The notes: generated by a model not told the origin, from the sequence alone. A stretch of 64,000 nt of DNA from Pannonibacter carbonis (GCF_003012935.1 NZ_PUDR01000002.1:1-64000), one strand, 5' to 3'; positions 15,051 to 24,624 are shown, numbered from the stretch's first letter. Numbers and translations are program-made.

Positions 15051-16829
15051 ATGTATCGCGCACCTCTGTCTGAAATTGCCTTCACCTTGAACCATGTCGC
15101 CGGGTTGCAGGAACTTCGCTCGCTGCCTGGAATGGATGAACTCTCCGACGATCTCGTGGAGGCAATCCTCACGGAGGCGGGGCGCTTTACAGCCGAAGAA
15201 ATCGCGCCGCTCAACGCCGTCTCCGACAAGACCGGAACACCGTTTAAGGACGGCAAGGTCACGATCCCGCAGGCCTGGACTGATCTGTATCACAAGTGGA
15301 TCGAGGGGGGCTGGAACGGGCTTGCTGCTGATCCGGCACATGGCGGACAGGGGCTGCCGCTGATGCTCTACATCGCCACACTGGAGATGTGGAACTCGGG
15401 TTCCATGGCCTTTGCCATTTGCCCGACTCTGACGGTCGGTGCAATCGAAGCGCTGGAAAAGCATGCCAGCGACGATCTCAAGGCGACGTATCTCGAGAAG
15501 CTCGTGTCCGGCGAATGGACCGGCACGATGAACCTGACCGAGCCGCAGGCTGGTTCCGACCTCAATGCCCTGAAGGCGCGTGCGGAGCGCAATCCTGACG
15601 GCACCTACCGCATCTTCGGCCAGAAGATCTTCATCACCTATGGCGAGCACGAGATGACGGACAACATCGTCCATCTCGTCCTGGCCCGCCTGCCGGATGC
15701 ACCGGCGGGAACGCGCGGCATCTCGTTGTTCCTGGTGCCGAAGTTCCTGGTCAATCCGGACGGTAGCCTTGGCGCGCGCAACGACGTGCGCTGCGCAGGC
15801 GTTGAACACAAGATGGGCATCCACGGCTCGCCGACCTGCACCATGATCTATGGTGATGAGGGCGGGGCAACTGGCTGGCTGATCGGCGAGGAGAACCGTG
15901 GCCTTGCCTGCATGTTCACGATGATGAACAACGCCCGGCTTGCCGTTGGCGTGCAGGGACTGGGTGTATCCGAACGCGCCTATCAGAAGGCCCTGTCCTA
16001 TGCGCTGGATCGCCGCCAGGGCAAGGCACCGGGCGACACTGGCGAAGGCATGAGCGCCATTGCCCTGCATCCGGACGTCAAGCGGATGCTCCTTGGCATG
16101 CAGGCCCGCACGCAGGTTGCCCGTGCGATCTGTTACGCCTGCGCCCACGCCATCGACCGCGCGCGCCTTGCCACGACCGCCGAGGACAAGACCTACTGGA
16201 GCGACCGCGCCGGTCTGCTGACCCCGATCGCCAAAGCCCTGTCGACCGACTTCGGCGTTGAAACCGCGTCGCTCGGCGTGCAGATCCACGGTGGCATGGG
16301 CTTCATCGAGGAAACTGGCGCGGCACAGCACCTGCGCGATGCCCGCATTGCCCCGATCTACGAAGGCACCAACGGCATTCAGGCCATTGATCTGGTGCAG
16401 CGCAAGCTTCCGCTGTCCGGCGGCGCGCATGTGAAGCGCTTCATCGAGGAGCTGTCGGCCATCGCGTCCGAAGCGAAGGCGCACGGGGACGCAGGCGTCG
16501 CAGGCCTGGCCAAGCCGCTGGAGGCCGCAATTGCGGACCTCACCGGGGCAACTGGCTGGATGCAGCAGGCACTGGCTGACGGTCGCATTGCCGAGGCGCA
16601 GGCCGGCGCAACGCCTTACTTGCGCCTGGCCGGACTGACGCTTGGAGCCGCGCTGCTTGCCAAAGGCGCGCTGCATCAGGACGTTGATGCAAAGGCAACC
16701 GCGCATCGCCGTCTGCTGGCCCGGTTCTTCGCCGATACGATGCTGACCGAGGTCGCCGGGCTTGCCCGTGACGTGACCGGTTCGTCCGCCAGCATCCTTG
16801 CCTATGACCCGCTGGCCCAGGCGTCCTGA
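15051..16829 (+). CDS. acyl-CoA dehydrogenase
   Basis: The 592-residue flavoprotein oxidises an acyl-CoA to the 2-enoyl-CoA. Its length and the extra C-terminal domain place it with the long FadE-type acyl-CoA dehydrogenases (often annotated as 3-methylmercaptopropionyl-CoA dehydrogenase-like, DmdC). Seen are MNLTEPQAGSDLNAL, GHKMGIHGSPTC-like HKMGIHGSPTC, and the late IYEGTNGIQAIDLVQRK. GGGAG before ATG 15051 supports the start. The enoyl-CoA hydratase gene begins 20 bases after its stop, so both act in one beta-oxidation-like route. Control by the palindrome at 14937 is likely. Confidence 0.93.
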   Translation: MYRAPLSEIAFTLNHVAGLQELRSLPGMDELSDDLVEAILTEAGRFTAEEIAPLNAVSDKTGTPFKDGKVTIPQAWTDLYHKWIEGGWNGLAADPAHGGQGLPLMLYIATLEMWNSGSMAFAICPTLTVGAIEALEKHASDDLKATYLEKLVSGEWTGTMNLTEPQAGSDLNALKARAERNPDGTYRIFGQKIFITYGEHEMTDNIVHLVLARLPDAPAGTRGISLFLVPKFLVNPDGSLGARNDVRCAGVEHKMGIHGSPTCTMIYGDEGGATGWLIGEENRGLACMFTMMNNARLAVGVQGLGVSERAYQKALSYALDRRQGKAPGDTGEGMSAIALHPDVKRMLLGMQARTQVARAICYACAHAIDRARLATTAEDKTYWSDRAGLLTPIAKALSTDFGVETASLGVQIHGGMGFIEETGAAQHLRDARIAPIYEGTNGIQAIDLVQRKLPLSGGAHVKRFIEELSAIASEAKAHGDAGVAGLAKPLEAAIADLTGATGWMQQALADGRIAEAQAGATPYLRLAGLTLGAALLAKGALHQDVDAKATAHRRLLARFFADTMLTEVAGLARDVTGSSASILAYDPLAQAS

Positions 16830-16849
16830 GCGCACAAGGAGTACCCGAG

Positions 16850-17596
16850 ATGATCCGCATCCACCGCGACGGCGGCGTTAATGTCCTGCGCTTTGACCGC
16901 CCTGAAAAGAAAAATGCCATCACCGGCGACATGTACACCGCCCTGGCCGAGGGACTGAAAGCGGGCGACAGCGATGGCGACGTGCGCTGCCACATGATCT
17001 GCGGCAGTCCCGGGGCCTTCACGGCGGGCAATGACATCGCCGATTTCCTGCAACATGCGGGCAAGAGTGACTTCGCCAAGATGCCGGTGCTGCAGTTTCT
17101 CGATGCGCTGGCGCGTGCGCAGAAGCCGCTGGTGGCTGCGGTTGATGGCCTCGCGATTGGCGTTGGCACGACGTTGCTGTTCCATTGCGACATGGTGTTC
17201 GCCAGCCCGCGCACGCTGATCAAGTCCCCGTTTGTGGACCTGGGGCTGGTGCCGGAGGCCGGTTCGAGCCTGCTCGCACCGCGCCTGATGGGCCACCAGC
17301 GAGCCTTTGAGCTGCTTTGCCTTGGCGAAGGCTTCAGCGCAGAGGCGGCGCAGGCGGCAGGTCTCGTCAATCACGTGGTGCCGGAGGAGCAACTGGAAGC
17401 ACGCGCGCTTGCAACGGCGCATGCCATCGCATCCAAGCCGGTCGAGGCCATGCGGCTGTCGCGGGATCTGCTGCGCGGCGATCGCACTGACCTGCTGCAG
17501 CGCATGGACGAGGAGGCGAAGCTTTTCGCTTCCCGGCTGTCCTCTGCCGAGGCAATCACCGCCTTTACTGCGTTCATGTCCAAGGGCCGCGGCTGA
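16850..17596 (+). CDS. enoyl-CoA hydratase/isomerase family protein
   Basis: The 248-residue crotonase-fold protein would hydrate or isomerise the 2-enoyl-CoA made by the upstream dehydrogenase. Family marks are VLRFDRPEKKNAIT, the oxyanion-hole segment GSPGAFTAGNDIADF, AVDGLAIGVGTTLLFHCD and VDLGLVPEAGSSLLAPRLMG. The Glu in VPEAGSS occupies one catalytic position; the second Glu expected in the A-V-D-G helix region of true hydratases is less clear, so isomerase or another crotonase reaction is possible. AAGGAG is eight bases before the ATG. Confidence 0.9.
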   Translation: MIRIHRDGGVNVLRFDRPEKKNAITGDMYTALAEGLKAGDSDGDVRCHMICGSPGAFTAGNDIADFLQHAGKSDFAKMPVLQFLDALARAQKPLVAAVDGLAIGVGTTLLFHCDMVFASPRTLIKSPFVDLGLVPEAGSSLLAPRLMGHQRAFELLCLGEGFSAEAAQAAGLVNHVVPEEQLEARALATAHAIASKPVEAMRLSRDLLRGDRTDLLQRMDEEAKLFASRLSSAEAITAFTAFMSKGRG

Positions 17597-17619
17597 CCCG
17601 TTTCGGACTGACCTTGTGC

Positions 17620-17660
17620 GCCCGCGTTCTTTCGGCTTGGGGAGGCCGATCAACGCGGGC
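17620..17660. terminator. stem-loop between convergent genes
   Basis: GCCCGCGTT (17620-17628) pairs with AACGCGGGC (17652-17660), with an inner CGGC/GCCG stem. It lies between the convergent hydratase and DnaJ-like genes, followed on the plus strand by an A/T-rich AATTTTGATTT. It probably ends the acyl-CoA operon. Confidence 0.45.
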
Positions 17661-17676
17661 AGGCAATTTTGATTTC

Positions 17677-18663
17677 TCAGTCGAACTCGGGCCCGCGCGC
17701 TGGATAGGGCGTGATTTCCTTCCAGGCTTTCATCAAGGTGGCCAGTTCCTCATCGCCGTGTGGCGGGAGAACGATCTCGAGCCGGACCAACAAGTCACCG
17801 TGGCCGCCAGTCTTGGTCGGTAGCCCTTTGCCCTTCAGTCGCATGACCTTGCCACTGCTGGAGCCAGCCGGGATGGTGAGGTTGACGGCGCCATCGAGCG
17901 TCGGCGTGCGGATCTTCGCGCCCAGCACGGCCTCATAAAGGGTCAGCGGCAGATCGAGGTGCAGGTCCGACGCCTTGACCTCGAACAGCTTGTGCGGGCG
18001 CAGGCGAATTTCCACCACGATGTCGCCTGCCGGGCCACCATTGAGGCCGGGGTGGCCCTGGCCGCGCAGGCGGATCTTGTCGCCTTCCTCGGTGCCGGCC
18101 GGGATCCTCATGTCAACGCTCTTGCCCGACGGCAATGTTACGCGGGCCTTGCCGTCGCGGGCCAGTTCCTCAAGCGTGACAGCAAGCGTGATCTCGGCAG
18201 TCTTGCCAGGCTGCGGCATGGACGAGCGTCCCGCGCCCGTTCCAGCGTTGCCCGAAGCACCGCCACCGCGACGCGCGCCGAACCCGCCGAGTATGTCGTT
18301 CAGAATGTCGTCGAAGCCGCCACCGCCGCCGCTTGCGCCGCCTGTCGGTCCACCCGAGGCGCGGAAGCCGCGTGTGGCACCGGCGTCGCGGAACGGATCG
18401 AAGTCGGAAAAGCCTTCGAAGCCATGCGTCTGGAACTTCGGCTTGCCATCGGCATCGATTTCGCCGCGGTCGAATTTGGGCCGCTTCTCCTTGTCGCCAA
18501 GGATCTCATAAGCCTGATTGATCTCGGAAAACCGGGACTGCGCCTCCGGATTGTTGGCGTTCTGATCCGGATGGTACTGTTTGGCGAGCTTGCGGAAGGC
18601 TCGCTTGATGTCCTGTTCGGTCGCCGACTTGGGTACGCCAAGCACGGAGTAGGGATCGCGCAT
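17677..18663 (-). CDS. DnaJ-like co-chaperone without zinc finger (CbpA type)
   Basis: The 328-residue protein starts with a J domain (residues 3-70, HPD at 31-33), has a Gly-rich linker (GGPTGGASGGGGGFDD near 110-150) and two beta-sandwich substrate-binding domains of the DnaJ C-terminal type (DMRIPAGTEEGDKIRLRGQG, VNLTIPAGSSSGKVMRLKGKG). The zinc-finger region of DnaJ is missing, so it is of the CbpA/DnaJ class B type. It stimulates DnaK. The adjacent pdxH and this gene are neighbours in many Hyphomicrobiales. Confidence 0.9.
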   Translation of the reverse strand: MRDPYSVLGVPKSATEQDIKRAFRKLAKQYHPDQNANNPEAQSRFSEINQAYEILGDKEKRPKFDRGEIDADGKPKFQTHGFEGFSDFDPFRDAGATRGFRASGGPTGGASGGGGGFDDILNDILGGFGARRGGGASGNAGTGAGRSSMPQPGKTAEITLAVTLEELARDGKARVTLPSGKSVDMRIPAGTEEGDKIRLRGQGHPGLNGGPAGDIVVEIRLRPHKLFEVKASDLHLDLPLTLYEAVLGAKIRTPTLDGAVNLTIPAGSSSGKVMRLKGKGLPTKTGGHGDLLVRLEIVLPPHGDEELATLMKAWKEITPYPARGPEFD

Positions 18664-18801
18664 GTGTGGTCCGCTGTTGGGGCAGGTGCACCGGGGTCGG
18701 CGCAGCCGTCTGCCGATTTAACTATCGTGACTGGAATATATGATGCGAGGGGCAGTTGTACCAGATCAGCCTTGTCCCGGACTGGCGCAAATCCCGCAGC
18801 G

Positions 18802-19305
18802 TCAGATCTTGGCTTCCGCCAGATTGATCACCGCCATTTGCTGGCGCGCATCGCGGCAGGCATTGCCGTCATAGGCCCGGACACCCTGGATGGTGTTGGC
18901 GGTGGTGCGAAAGGCGACACAGCCAAGCAGGTCCCGTCCTTCCGGGGTGAGTGCGATGATCGTACCCGAATTGCCGCTTGCCGGATTGAGCCAGGGGATA
19001 CTGATCGCGTTGCCTGGCGCTGGCGCGGTTGCAATGGCCAGGGCTATCAGTTTCCGGTCCGTCGCATCGATGTCGGATGAACGTGCCTGAGAACTCGCGC
19101 CTGCCACCTCCGTGACTGGCCCGTTGCCCGCACTGGCCCCCGCACTGTCTATGGAGCCTGTGACATCGCTCATATCGACCACGTCGCTGGTGGCAAGTGG
19201 CCCGCTTATCTGGGCGCAGGCACCAAGACCAATGTTGACCGACAAAAATGTCGCAAGCAGCCCGAGACGCTTGGAAAGCGATCCCGGATATGGAAGGTTA
19301 CGCAT
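18802..19305 (-). CDS. lipoprotein, RT0821/Lpp0805-like
   Basis: From ATG 19305 (GAGAAGG upstream) the 167-residue protein has an N-terminal signal ending in a lipobox LGAC (Cys at about residue 30), so it should be anchored to a membrane. A Ser/Ala-rich region follows, and the C-terminal half ([13 protein letters not shown] to INLAEAK) with two Cys in [11 protein letters not shown] and GNACRDARQ resembles the RT0821/Lpp0805 family of alphaproteobacterial surface lipoproteins of unknown function. It is divergent from pdxH. Confidence 0.65.
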   Translation of the reverse strand: MRNLPYPGSLSKRLGLLATFLSVNIGLGACAQISGPLATSDVVDMSDVTGSIDSAGASAGNGPVTEVAGASSQARSSDIDATDRKLIALAIATAPAPGNAISIPWLNPASGNSGTIIALTPEGRDLLGCVAFRTTANTIQGVRAYDGNACRDARQQMAVINLAEAKI

Positions 19306-19383
19306 CACCAAGGGCCCTTCTCACCCGGATCATGCCGCCCCGACGGCCACCGGATACCCCACCCAGACCAGCCGACAGAGCCA

Positions 19384-20022
19384 ATGACCCAGAGTGATGA
19401 CACTTCCTCAAAAGACTTAACAAACGGTGATTTCACGGAAGTCGCGGAGCCATTTGACCTTTTTGCAAAATGGCTTGCTGATGCCGAGCCCAAGGAGCTC
19501 AACGATCCCAACGCTGTTGCCCTGGCGACGGTGGACCCGGATGGCCTGCCGAATGTGCGGATGGTGCTTTTGAAGGGCTTCGATGAGCGCGGCTTCGTCT
19601 TCTACACCAACCTGGAGAGCGCCAAGGGACGCGAGCTGATGTCCGCCCGCAAGGCTGCCCTGTGCTTCCATTGGAAGTCGCTGCGCCGTCAGGTCCGCGT
19701 GCGCGGGCTGGTGGATGTGGTCAGCGACCAGGAGGCGGACGAGTATTACCAGTCGCGCGCCCGGGGCAGCCGGATCGGAGCCTGGGCGTCAAAGCAGTCA
19801 CGGCCGCTCGAAAGCCGGTTTGCGCTTGAAAAGGAAGTGGCGCGCTACACGGCCAGGTTCGGCATTGGCGAGATTCCTCGCCCCGACCACTGGACCGGCC
19901 TCAGGATCACGCCGCTGGAGATCGAGTTCTGGCACGACCGCCCGTTCCGGCTGCATGACCGGGTCCGCTTCACACGCCCGAGCGGGGATGCGGCTTGGGA
20001 CAAGGCGCGGCTCTATCCCTGA
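19384..20022 (+). CDS. pdxH: pyridoxine/pyridoxamine 5'-phosphate oxidase
   Basis: The 212-residue FMN enzyme oxidises pyridoxine or pyridoxamine 5'-phosphate to pyridoxal 5'-phosphate. Family segments present are [55 protein letters not shown] and the end [17 protein letters not shown]...ARLYP that contributes to substrate binding. Length is normal. It overlaps no neighbour and is transcribed divergently from the lipoprotein gene. Confidence 0.96.
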   Translation: MTQSDDTSSKDLTNGDFTEVAEPFDLFAKWLADAEPKELNDPNAVALATVDPDGLPNVRMVLLKGFDERGFVFYTNLESAKGRELMSARKAALCFHWKSLRRQVRVRGLVDVVSDQEADEYYQSRARGSRIGAWASKQSRPLESRFALEKEVARYTARFGIGEIPRPDHWTGLRITPLEIEFWHDRPFRLHDRVRFTRPSGDAAWDKARLYP

Positions 20023-20055
20023 CGCTGTAAATGAAGCTGCTCGGAAGCGAAGGCT

Positions 20056-21030
20056 TCAGAGCAGCTTCTTCATGCGGAAATAGAGGAAGGTGAGGCCGAC
20101 CGAGACCACCATCAGGCCGAGCGAATAGGGATAGCCATACTCCCACTTCAGTTCCGGCATGTTCTCGAAGTTCATGCCGTAGATGGACGCGATCAGCGTC
20201 GGCGGCATGAAGATGACCGCAAGAACCGAGAAGATCTTGATGATCTGGTTCTGCTCCAGATTGACGAGGCCGACGGTGGCGTCCAGCAGGAAGCTCAGCT
20301 TGGTGTCGAGTGCGTCGGCATGTTCCTTGATCGACTGGATGTCACGGCCATAGGTCTTGCAGGCCGCTGTCTGCTCATCGGTCAGGCCGACACGTTGTGC
20401 CCTGCTGGCAAGAAACAGGAACAGGCGCAGCAGGCTGGCGCAAACGTCATGCATGCGGGCGACCTGCAGGCCAATGCGGCCCTGCATGCGGATGGCGGCG
20501 CGATAGGTGTCAGCCTTGCGGGAACTCAGCCCCTCCTCGAACACCTTGACCGACATCTTGTCGAAGGAATCCGACGCTTCCTCCAGCACATCGGCGCAGC
20601 GATCGATGATGATGTCGAGCATCACGAAAAGAACCCCCGGTCCATTGCGAGGAATGGTCGGATCGCTTTGCACCTTGCGGGAACAATTGACGATGGATTG
20701 CGGCTCGCCATAGCGCACGGTGACCAGACGCTTGGCGCTGAGGACGAACGTCACCGAGGAGAGTTTGGGGTCGGGCGTGCGTGCGGCCATAGGCAGCAAG
20801 CCTGTCATGACGATGGCACCCGGCTCATCATAAAGCCGTTCGGACGTCTCGATGGATGCGATTTCCTCGCGGGTCGGGATCTCGGCGCCCATCATATGTT
20901 CGGCGGCGAGTTGTTCCTCGTGGGTCGGGTTGAACAAGTCAATCCAGACCGCGGTCATTGGAATGTTGCCGCCGGATGGAACCTCTGATCGGGCGAAACC
21001 GTTCGTGGTCGGCGTATAGACGATGATCAT
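20056..21030 (-). CDS. corA: CorA family magnesium/divalent cation channel
   Basis: The 324-residue product has a long cytoplasmic alpha/beta domain and two C-terminal transmembrane helices separated by the signature IYGMNFENMPELKWEYGY. The GMN motif forms the selectivity entrance of the pentameric CorA channel. The start ATG 21030 has GGAG eight bases upstream. It ends 33 bases past the convergent pdxH stop. Confidence 0.93.
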   Translation of the reverse strand: MIIVYTPTTNGFARSEVPSGGNIPMTAVWIDLFNPTHEEQLAAEHMMGAEIPTREEIASIETSERLYDEPGAIVMTGLLPMAARTPDPKLSSVTFVLSAKRLVTVRYGEPQSIVNCSRKVQSDPTIPRNGPGVLFVMLDIIIDRCADVLEEASDSFDKMSVKVFEEGLSSRKADTYRAAIRMQGRIGLQVARMHDVCASLLRLFLFLASRAQRVGLTDEQTAACKTYGRDIQSIKEHADALDTKLSFLLDATVGLVNLEQNQIIKIFSVLAVIFMPPTLIASIYGMNFENMPELKWEYGYPYSLGLMVVSVGLTFLYFRMKKLL

Positions 21031-21198
21031 GTCCCAGGCTCCGCCGGCAATGTCAACTTGCCGGACCATGCCATGGGAACACACTTCCGCCAAGCCGAAG
21101 TTATTGATTTGTCAGCGAAGTAATGAAGGGCATTCTGGTGCGCAGCCCTCCGGCGCAGGCAGCGGGACTGCCTGGCGCCGGGGCAGTTACGATGCCGG

Positions 21199-21324
21199 TT
21201 ACCGCTTTGCGGTCCCGGCAGCCTTCACGCACATGGCAGCTGATATGGCCTGGATGGCGACAGGCTTGTATTGCTGCACGAGGTTCGGGGCAGTCTCTGG
21301 TTTCTTCTCGGTTGCGCTCGTCAT
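21199..21324 (-). CDS. possible 41-residue protein
   Basis: From ATG 21324 the product is a charged N-terminus (ATEKKPETAPNLV) followed by QQYKPVAIQAISAAMCVK. The pattern of Tyr-(Lys/Arg)-x-(Val/Ile)-x-Ile-x-Ala-(Val/Ile)-x-Ala-Ala recalls short conserved hypothetical proteins of rhizobia-like bacteria, by memory only. There is no clear ribosome binding site. Function unknown. Confidence 0.4.
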   Translation of the reverse strand: MTSATEKKPETAPNLVQQYKPVAIQAISAAMCVKAAGTAKR

Positions 21325-21451
21325 GAACGAATATCCGGTTTTGGGGGCGTTGACAGGAGAACTGCTGCGCCTCGATTGCGGCGGCCTTGTGGCCAACGCC
21401 TCGGGCGCGTGTCTCTTTTGCAGTGCAAACTACTGAAAATTAACACGGATC

Positions 21452-21482
21452 CCAAGCCTCACCGGGTAGAGGTGACGCTTGG
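21452..21482. repeat. stem-loop in noncoding DNA
   Basis: CCAAGC-C-TCACC pairs with GGTGA-C-GCTTGG around the loop GGGTAGA, 11 pairs with one mismatch; the flanks ATTAAC and GTTAAC add more symmetry. No T run follows. Confidence 0.4.
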
Positions 21483-21937
21483 TTAACTCATACTCTCAAG
21501 CAAAGCCGGCGAAAAGAGTGAAATAGCGATATCGGCTTGAACTTTCGTGACAGAACGTCTCCGGCACGTGACCTGCGACAGGCCATCTGAAACCCGGCCG
21601 ACCATCTGCCCATCCGTTTTCAAGTCAGGCAGGCGAACCGCCGCTGGGCCATTGCAATGGACGTCGCCATGATGACCGGGAAGCATATTGGCCGCGCAAG
21701 AGCCAGTATCCACGAGCTTGTGTGGCTTTGACCGGTGTTGACGCGCCGAATCGTCCGCATGGGCTTGCGCATTTGCAAAGAGCGTGGCTGTTTCCCTTAC
21801 CCGGCGGATGAATCGCAGGGGCCTGATGCCCGCGGAGCCATCACTGCAGTCAAGTGGATGAGGCCTGTTCGTCGCGGCAGGGAACATGAAGACGATGCGG
21901 CAGCCGGTCACAATACCCGCCGCCCCGGAGACGGTTC

Positions 21938-22663
21938 ATGAGTGCACGCCCGCAGACGGCGATCAAAGCGATCCTCTTTGACAAGGATGGCACCCTCATC
22001 GATTTCCAGCAAACCTGGTCACCAGCATTCGGTCGCCTGCTCGAGACAATGGCCGCGGGTGATGTCGCCCTGAAAGGGGAACTTGCCCGTATCAGCGGTT
22101 TCGACCTTGGAGAGGGACTGTTCGACCCGAACTCGCCTTTTGTAGCAGGTGCAAATGATACGGTGCTGGATGACTGGGCCCGCGTGCTCGGCGTAACTGA
22201 TTCACGGGCGTTGCTGCTGGAGATGGAGGCGCATCTCTTCCGCTTCGGCCTTGAAAGCCTCGCACCGTTTGCAACGCTCGAACCAACGATCCGCACGTTG
22301 CACGCTGCCGGCTATGTCCTCGGGATCGCCACCAATGATACGGAAGCCGCTGCTCGTGCGCAGATGGAAGCGCTCGGCCTCAGCGACTGTTTTGCCCATG
22401 TTTTCGGATATGACAGTGGCCATGGTCCGAAGCCTGAGCCGGGCATGATCCTGGCCTTCAGCCGGGAAACCGGTCTGGCGCCGCATGAGATCGCCCTGGT
22501 CGGCGACAGCCTCCACGATATGCACGCTGGCCGAAATGCCGGGGTACGGCGGGTGGCTGTCACAACCGGCACTGTGGGCGCGTCAGTCCTGGCGCCGCAT
22601 GCCGATCATGTTTTCGATGGTCTTGATGACCTTCTCGACTGGCTGGATCGCATGGAAGGCTGA
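21938..22663 (+). CDS. HAD family phosphatase, phosphoglycolate phosphatase-like
   Basis: The 241-residue protein has the HAD motifs: motif I in ILFDKDGTLIDF, motif II in LGIATNDTEAAAR, the Lys in GPKPEPGMI, and motif IV in IALVGDSLHDMHAGRNAG. It has a helical cap between motifs I and II, as in phosphoglycolate phosphatases and related HAD-IA enzymes. The substrate is not deducible. Start ATG 21938 has GGAG seven bases upstream. Confidence 0.88.
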   Translation: MSARPQTAIKAILFDKDGTLIDFQQTWSPAFGRLLETMAAGDVALKGELARISGFDLGEGLFDPNSPFVAGANDTVLDDWARVLGVTDSRALLLEMEAHLFRFGLESLAPFATLEPTIRTLHAAGYVLGIATNDTEAAARAQMEALGLSDCFAHVFGYDSGHGPKPEPGMILAFSRETGLAPHEIALVGDSLHDMHAGRNAGVRRVAVTTGTVGASVLAPHADHVFDGLDDLLDWLDRMEG

Positions 22664-22742
22664 TCCGCTCCCATCTGTCTGGTATTTGTCCGATGTTCGG
22701 CTAGGATGCTTCCTCGCAGGCTCAAGAAGCCGGAGGGGCCGA

Positions 22743-23705
22743 TTGCGCAAGAGATATCCAGTCCGCCGATCCGAACTGGCACGTGCCGCCCGGTTCATCG
22801 CAGCGCTCGGCTTGCCGACTTTGCTTGCAGGCATTCTGGCCCACCGGTCCGGAGTGATTGGCGCCCAGGATCTGGCCAACACGCTTCTGGCCGCCGTCGT
22901 CCTCGGTCTCACCGGTGTAGCGATGAGTTGCATCGCGATTGCAAACTGGTGGAACAAGGGAGGTATTGGAGTTGCCGATGCCGCCCGCGGCCTGTTCTAC
23001 GGGCTGATCATGCTTGCTCCTGCGGCCGCTGTGCTGGCCGCGACCGCAGCATTTCCGCCCCTGACAGATGTCAGCACCGACCTGAATGATCCGCCTTCCT
23101 TCGCTGGCGAGCCTCTGGCCCTCGTCTCAGCGAGCGCTGCTGCCGCTAGCGGGGAAATCCAGCGGGGAGCTTATCCGGACATCGTCTCCCGCCGCTTCCG
23201 CATCAGTCCGTCCGATCTGCATGCGGCGGTCCTCAAGGTTGTCGAAAAGGAACGATGGACGGTACTTGCTGAACTGCCACCAGATATGCGCGATGCGCCA
23301 ACCCTGATTGAGGTCAAGACACAGGTGCCTGTAGTGGCAATCGCCAATGATCTGACCATCCGGGTCCGTCCGGACCGCACAGGCGCATTGATTGATGTCA
23401 GGGCACGCAGCGCACTGCCGACGCATGACCTCGGGCTCAATGCCTGGCGCATTCGCGGGTTTTACCGGGCGCTCGACGAGACCTTGACGGAAGCCTATGG
23501 CGACATCGCAAAACTCACTGTGACGGCGGAGGAGGCGGCTGCCACCGTGGTGGAAGAGTTGCCGTTGCTCACCGAGCAGCCGCAATCCGCCGGAGCGGGA
23601 GCCGTGCCTCTGCCGTCGATGAAGCCGCTGGCAGTGCCGTCTGGTCCGGGGAGCCTTCCGGGCGAGCTTGACGAAATTTATGAGGAAGACCTGCCTCAGG
23701 GATGA
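22743..23705 (+). CDS. DUF1499 membrane protein
   Basis: From TTG 22743 (GGAGG six bases upstream) the product is 320 residues. It has three hydrophobic segments in the first 105 residues and a DUF1499 domain at about residues 150-265, with DLHAAVLKVVEKERW, VAIANDLTIRVRP and IDVRARSALPTHDLGLNAWRIRGFYRAL. The C-terminal 45 residues are a loose acidic tail. DUF1499 proteins are common in alphaproteobacteria; their role is unknown. Frames extending further upstream overlap the HAD gene and are rejected. Confidence 0.8.
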   Translation: MRKRYPVRRSELARAARFIAALGLPTLLAGILAHRSGVIGAQDLANTLLAAVVLGLTGVAMSCIAIANWWNKGGIGVADAARGLFYGLIMLAPAAAVLAATAAFPPLTDVSTDLNDPPSFAGEPLALVSASAAAASGEIQRGAYPDIVSRRFRISPSDLHAAVLKVVEKERWTVLAELPPDMRDAPTLIEVKTQVPVVAIANDLTIRVRPDRTGALIDVRARSALPTHDLGLNAWRIRGFYRALDETLTEAYGDIAKLTVTAEEAAATVVEELPLLTEQPQSAGAGAVPLPSMKPLAVPSGPGSLPGELDEIYEEDLPQG

Positions 23706-23712
23706 AGATGTT

Positions 23713-24624
23713 TCATCCGGCCCGGGTGTAGTGGTCGGACAGACCTCCGTCGTGGCCGGGGCTCACAAGCCCCAGTGCGATCAGGCGCTCCAGTTGGGCA
23801 AGCACTGACAGGGCTGCTGCTCCCTTCAAGGATGGCTCAAGGCCGACATAGACCGCGTCCACGATCTGCGGAACGGACAGGGGAGCGCCGCCAAGTACGG
23901 CAAGGACTGCAGCCTCCCGCCGAAGTCTGTGGTCTTTCAAGGCCGCCACATAGTCATGCGCCGAATGAAGCACAGCGCCGTGTCCGGGCAGATAGGTTTC
24001 TTCGCTGCGCTGCAGCAGGACATCCAGCGAGTCCAGATAGTCCTGCATTGACCCGTCCGGTGGTGCGACGATGGATGTCGACCAGGCCATGACGTGATCG
24101 GCGGAGAACAGGACATTCTCATCTGGGAGTGCGAAGGCCAGATGATTTGCCGTGTGTCCCGGGGTAGCAACGGCGACGAACCGTCCGGCCGAAACATCCA
24201 GTTCCGCCCCGTCGGCAAGTTCCTCGTCTGCCCGGAATTCCCGGTCCGAACTGGCATCAAGCGGATTGATTTCGCCAAGTGTCAGATCGCGGGCGCTGTG
24301 ATGCGGCCTGCAGCCGATGATCTTTGCTCCGGTGCGGTGCGCCAGGGGCCGGGCGGCCGGCGAGTGATCCTTGTGCGTGTGGCTGACGAGAATCGTGCTG
24401 ATTCGCGCACCGCCTGCAGCCCGGAGAATGGCTGCGATGTGGCCCTCATCGTCGGGGCCCGGATCGATGACGGCAAGATCCTGTGTTCCCACGAGGTAGG
24501 TGTTGGTGCCGTGAAAGGTGAAAGGGCCCGGATTGGCTGCGGTCAACCGCCGGATGCCAGGCAGAACCTCAACAGCCATGCCATAGGCGGGGTCGAAATG
24601 AAGGTCGTGGACGAGCCTGGACAT
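23713..24624 (-). CDS. MBL-fold metallo-hydrolase, LACTB2-like
   Basis: The 303-residue protein has the metallo-beta-lactamase-fold signature SHTHKDHSPAARPL, the later metal ligands in TPGHTANHLAF and FSADHVMAW, and TYLPGHGAVL. A C-terminal winged-helix-like domain (AVLAVLGGAPLSVPQIVDAVY) is typical of the LACTB2 branch of ribonuclease-like or hydrolase proteins. GGAG lies eight bases before the ATG. The substrate is unknown. It runs convergent to the DUF1499 gene, only seven bases apart. Confidence 0.88.
   Translation of the reverse strand: MSRLVHDLHFDPAYGMAVEVLPGIRRLTAANPGPFTFHGTNTYLVGTQDLAVIDPGPDDEGHIAAILRAAGGARISTILVSHTHKDHSPAARPLAHRTGAKIIGCRPHHSARDLTLGEINPLDASSDREFRADEELADGAELDVSAGRFVAVATPGHTANHLAFALPDENVLFSADHVMAWSTSIVAPPDGSMQDYLDSLDVLLQRSEETYLPGHGAVLHSAHDYVAALKDHRLRREAAVLAVLGGAPLSVPQIVDAVYVGLEPSLKGAAALSVLAQLERLIALGLVSPGHDGGLSDHYTRAG

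Larger units (their letters stand above)
21031..21937. other. mostly noncoding stretch between corA and the HAD gene
   Basis: About 900 bases. One small gene candidate lies at 21199-21324 on the minus strand and a long stem-loop at 21452-21482. The longest frames (21483-21911 minus, 21023-21436 plus) show no domain, no binding site and unusual composition, and are judged chance frames. Confidence 0.5.

Noticed and set aside
21483-21911. 142-residue minus-strand open frame
   Set aside because: No domain, no binding site, and composition typical of a chance frame in GC-rich DNA.
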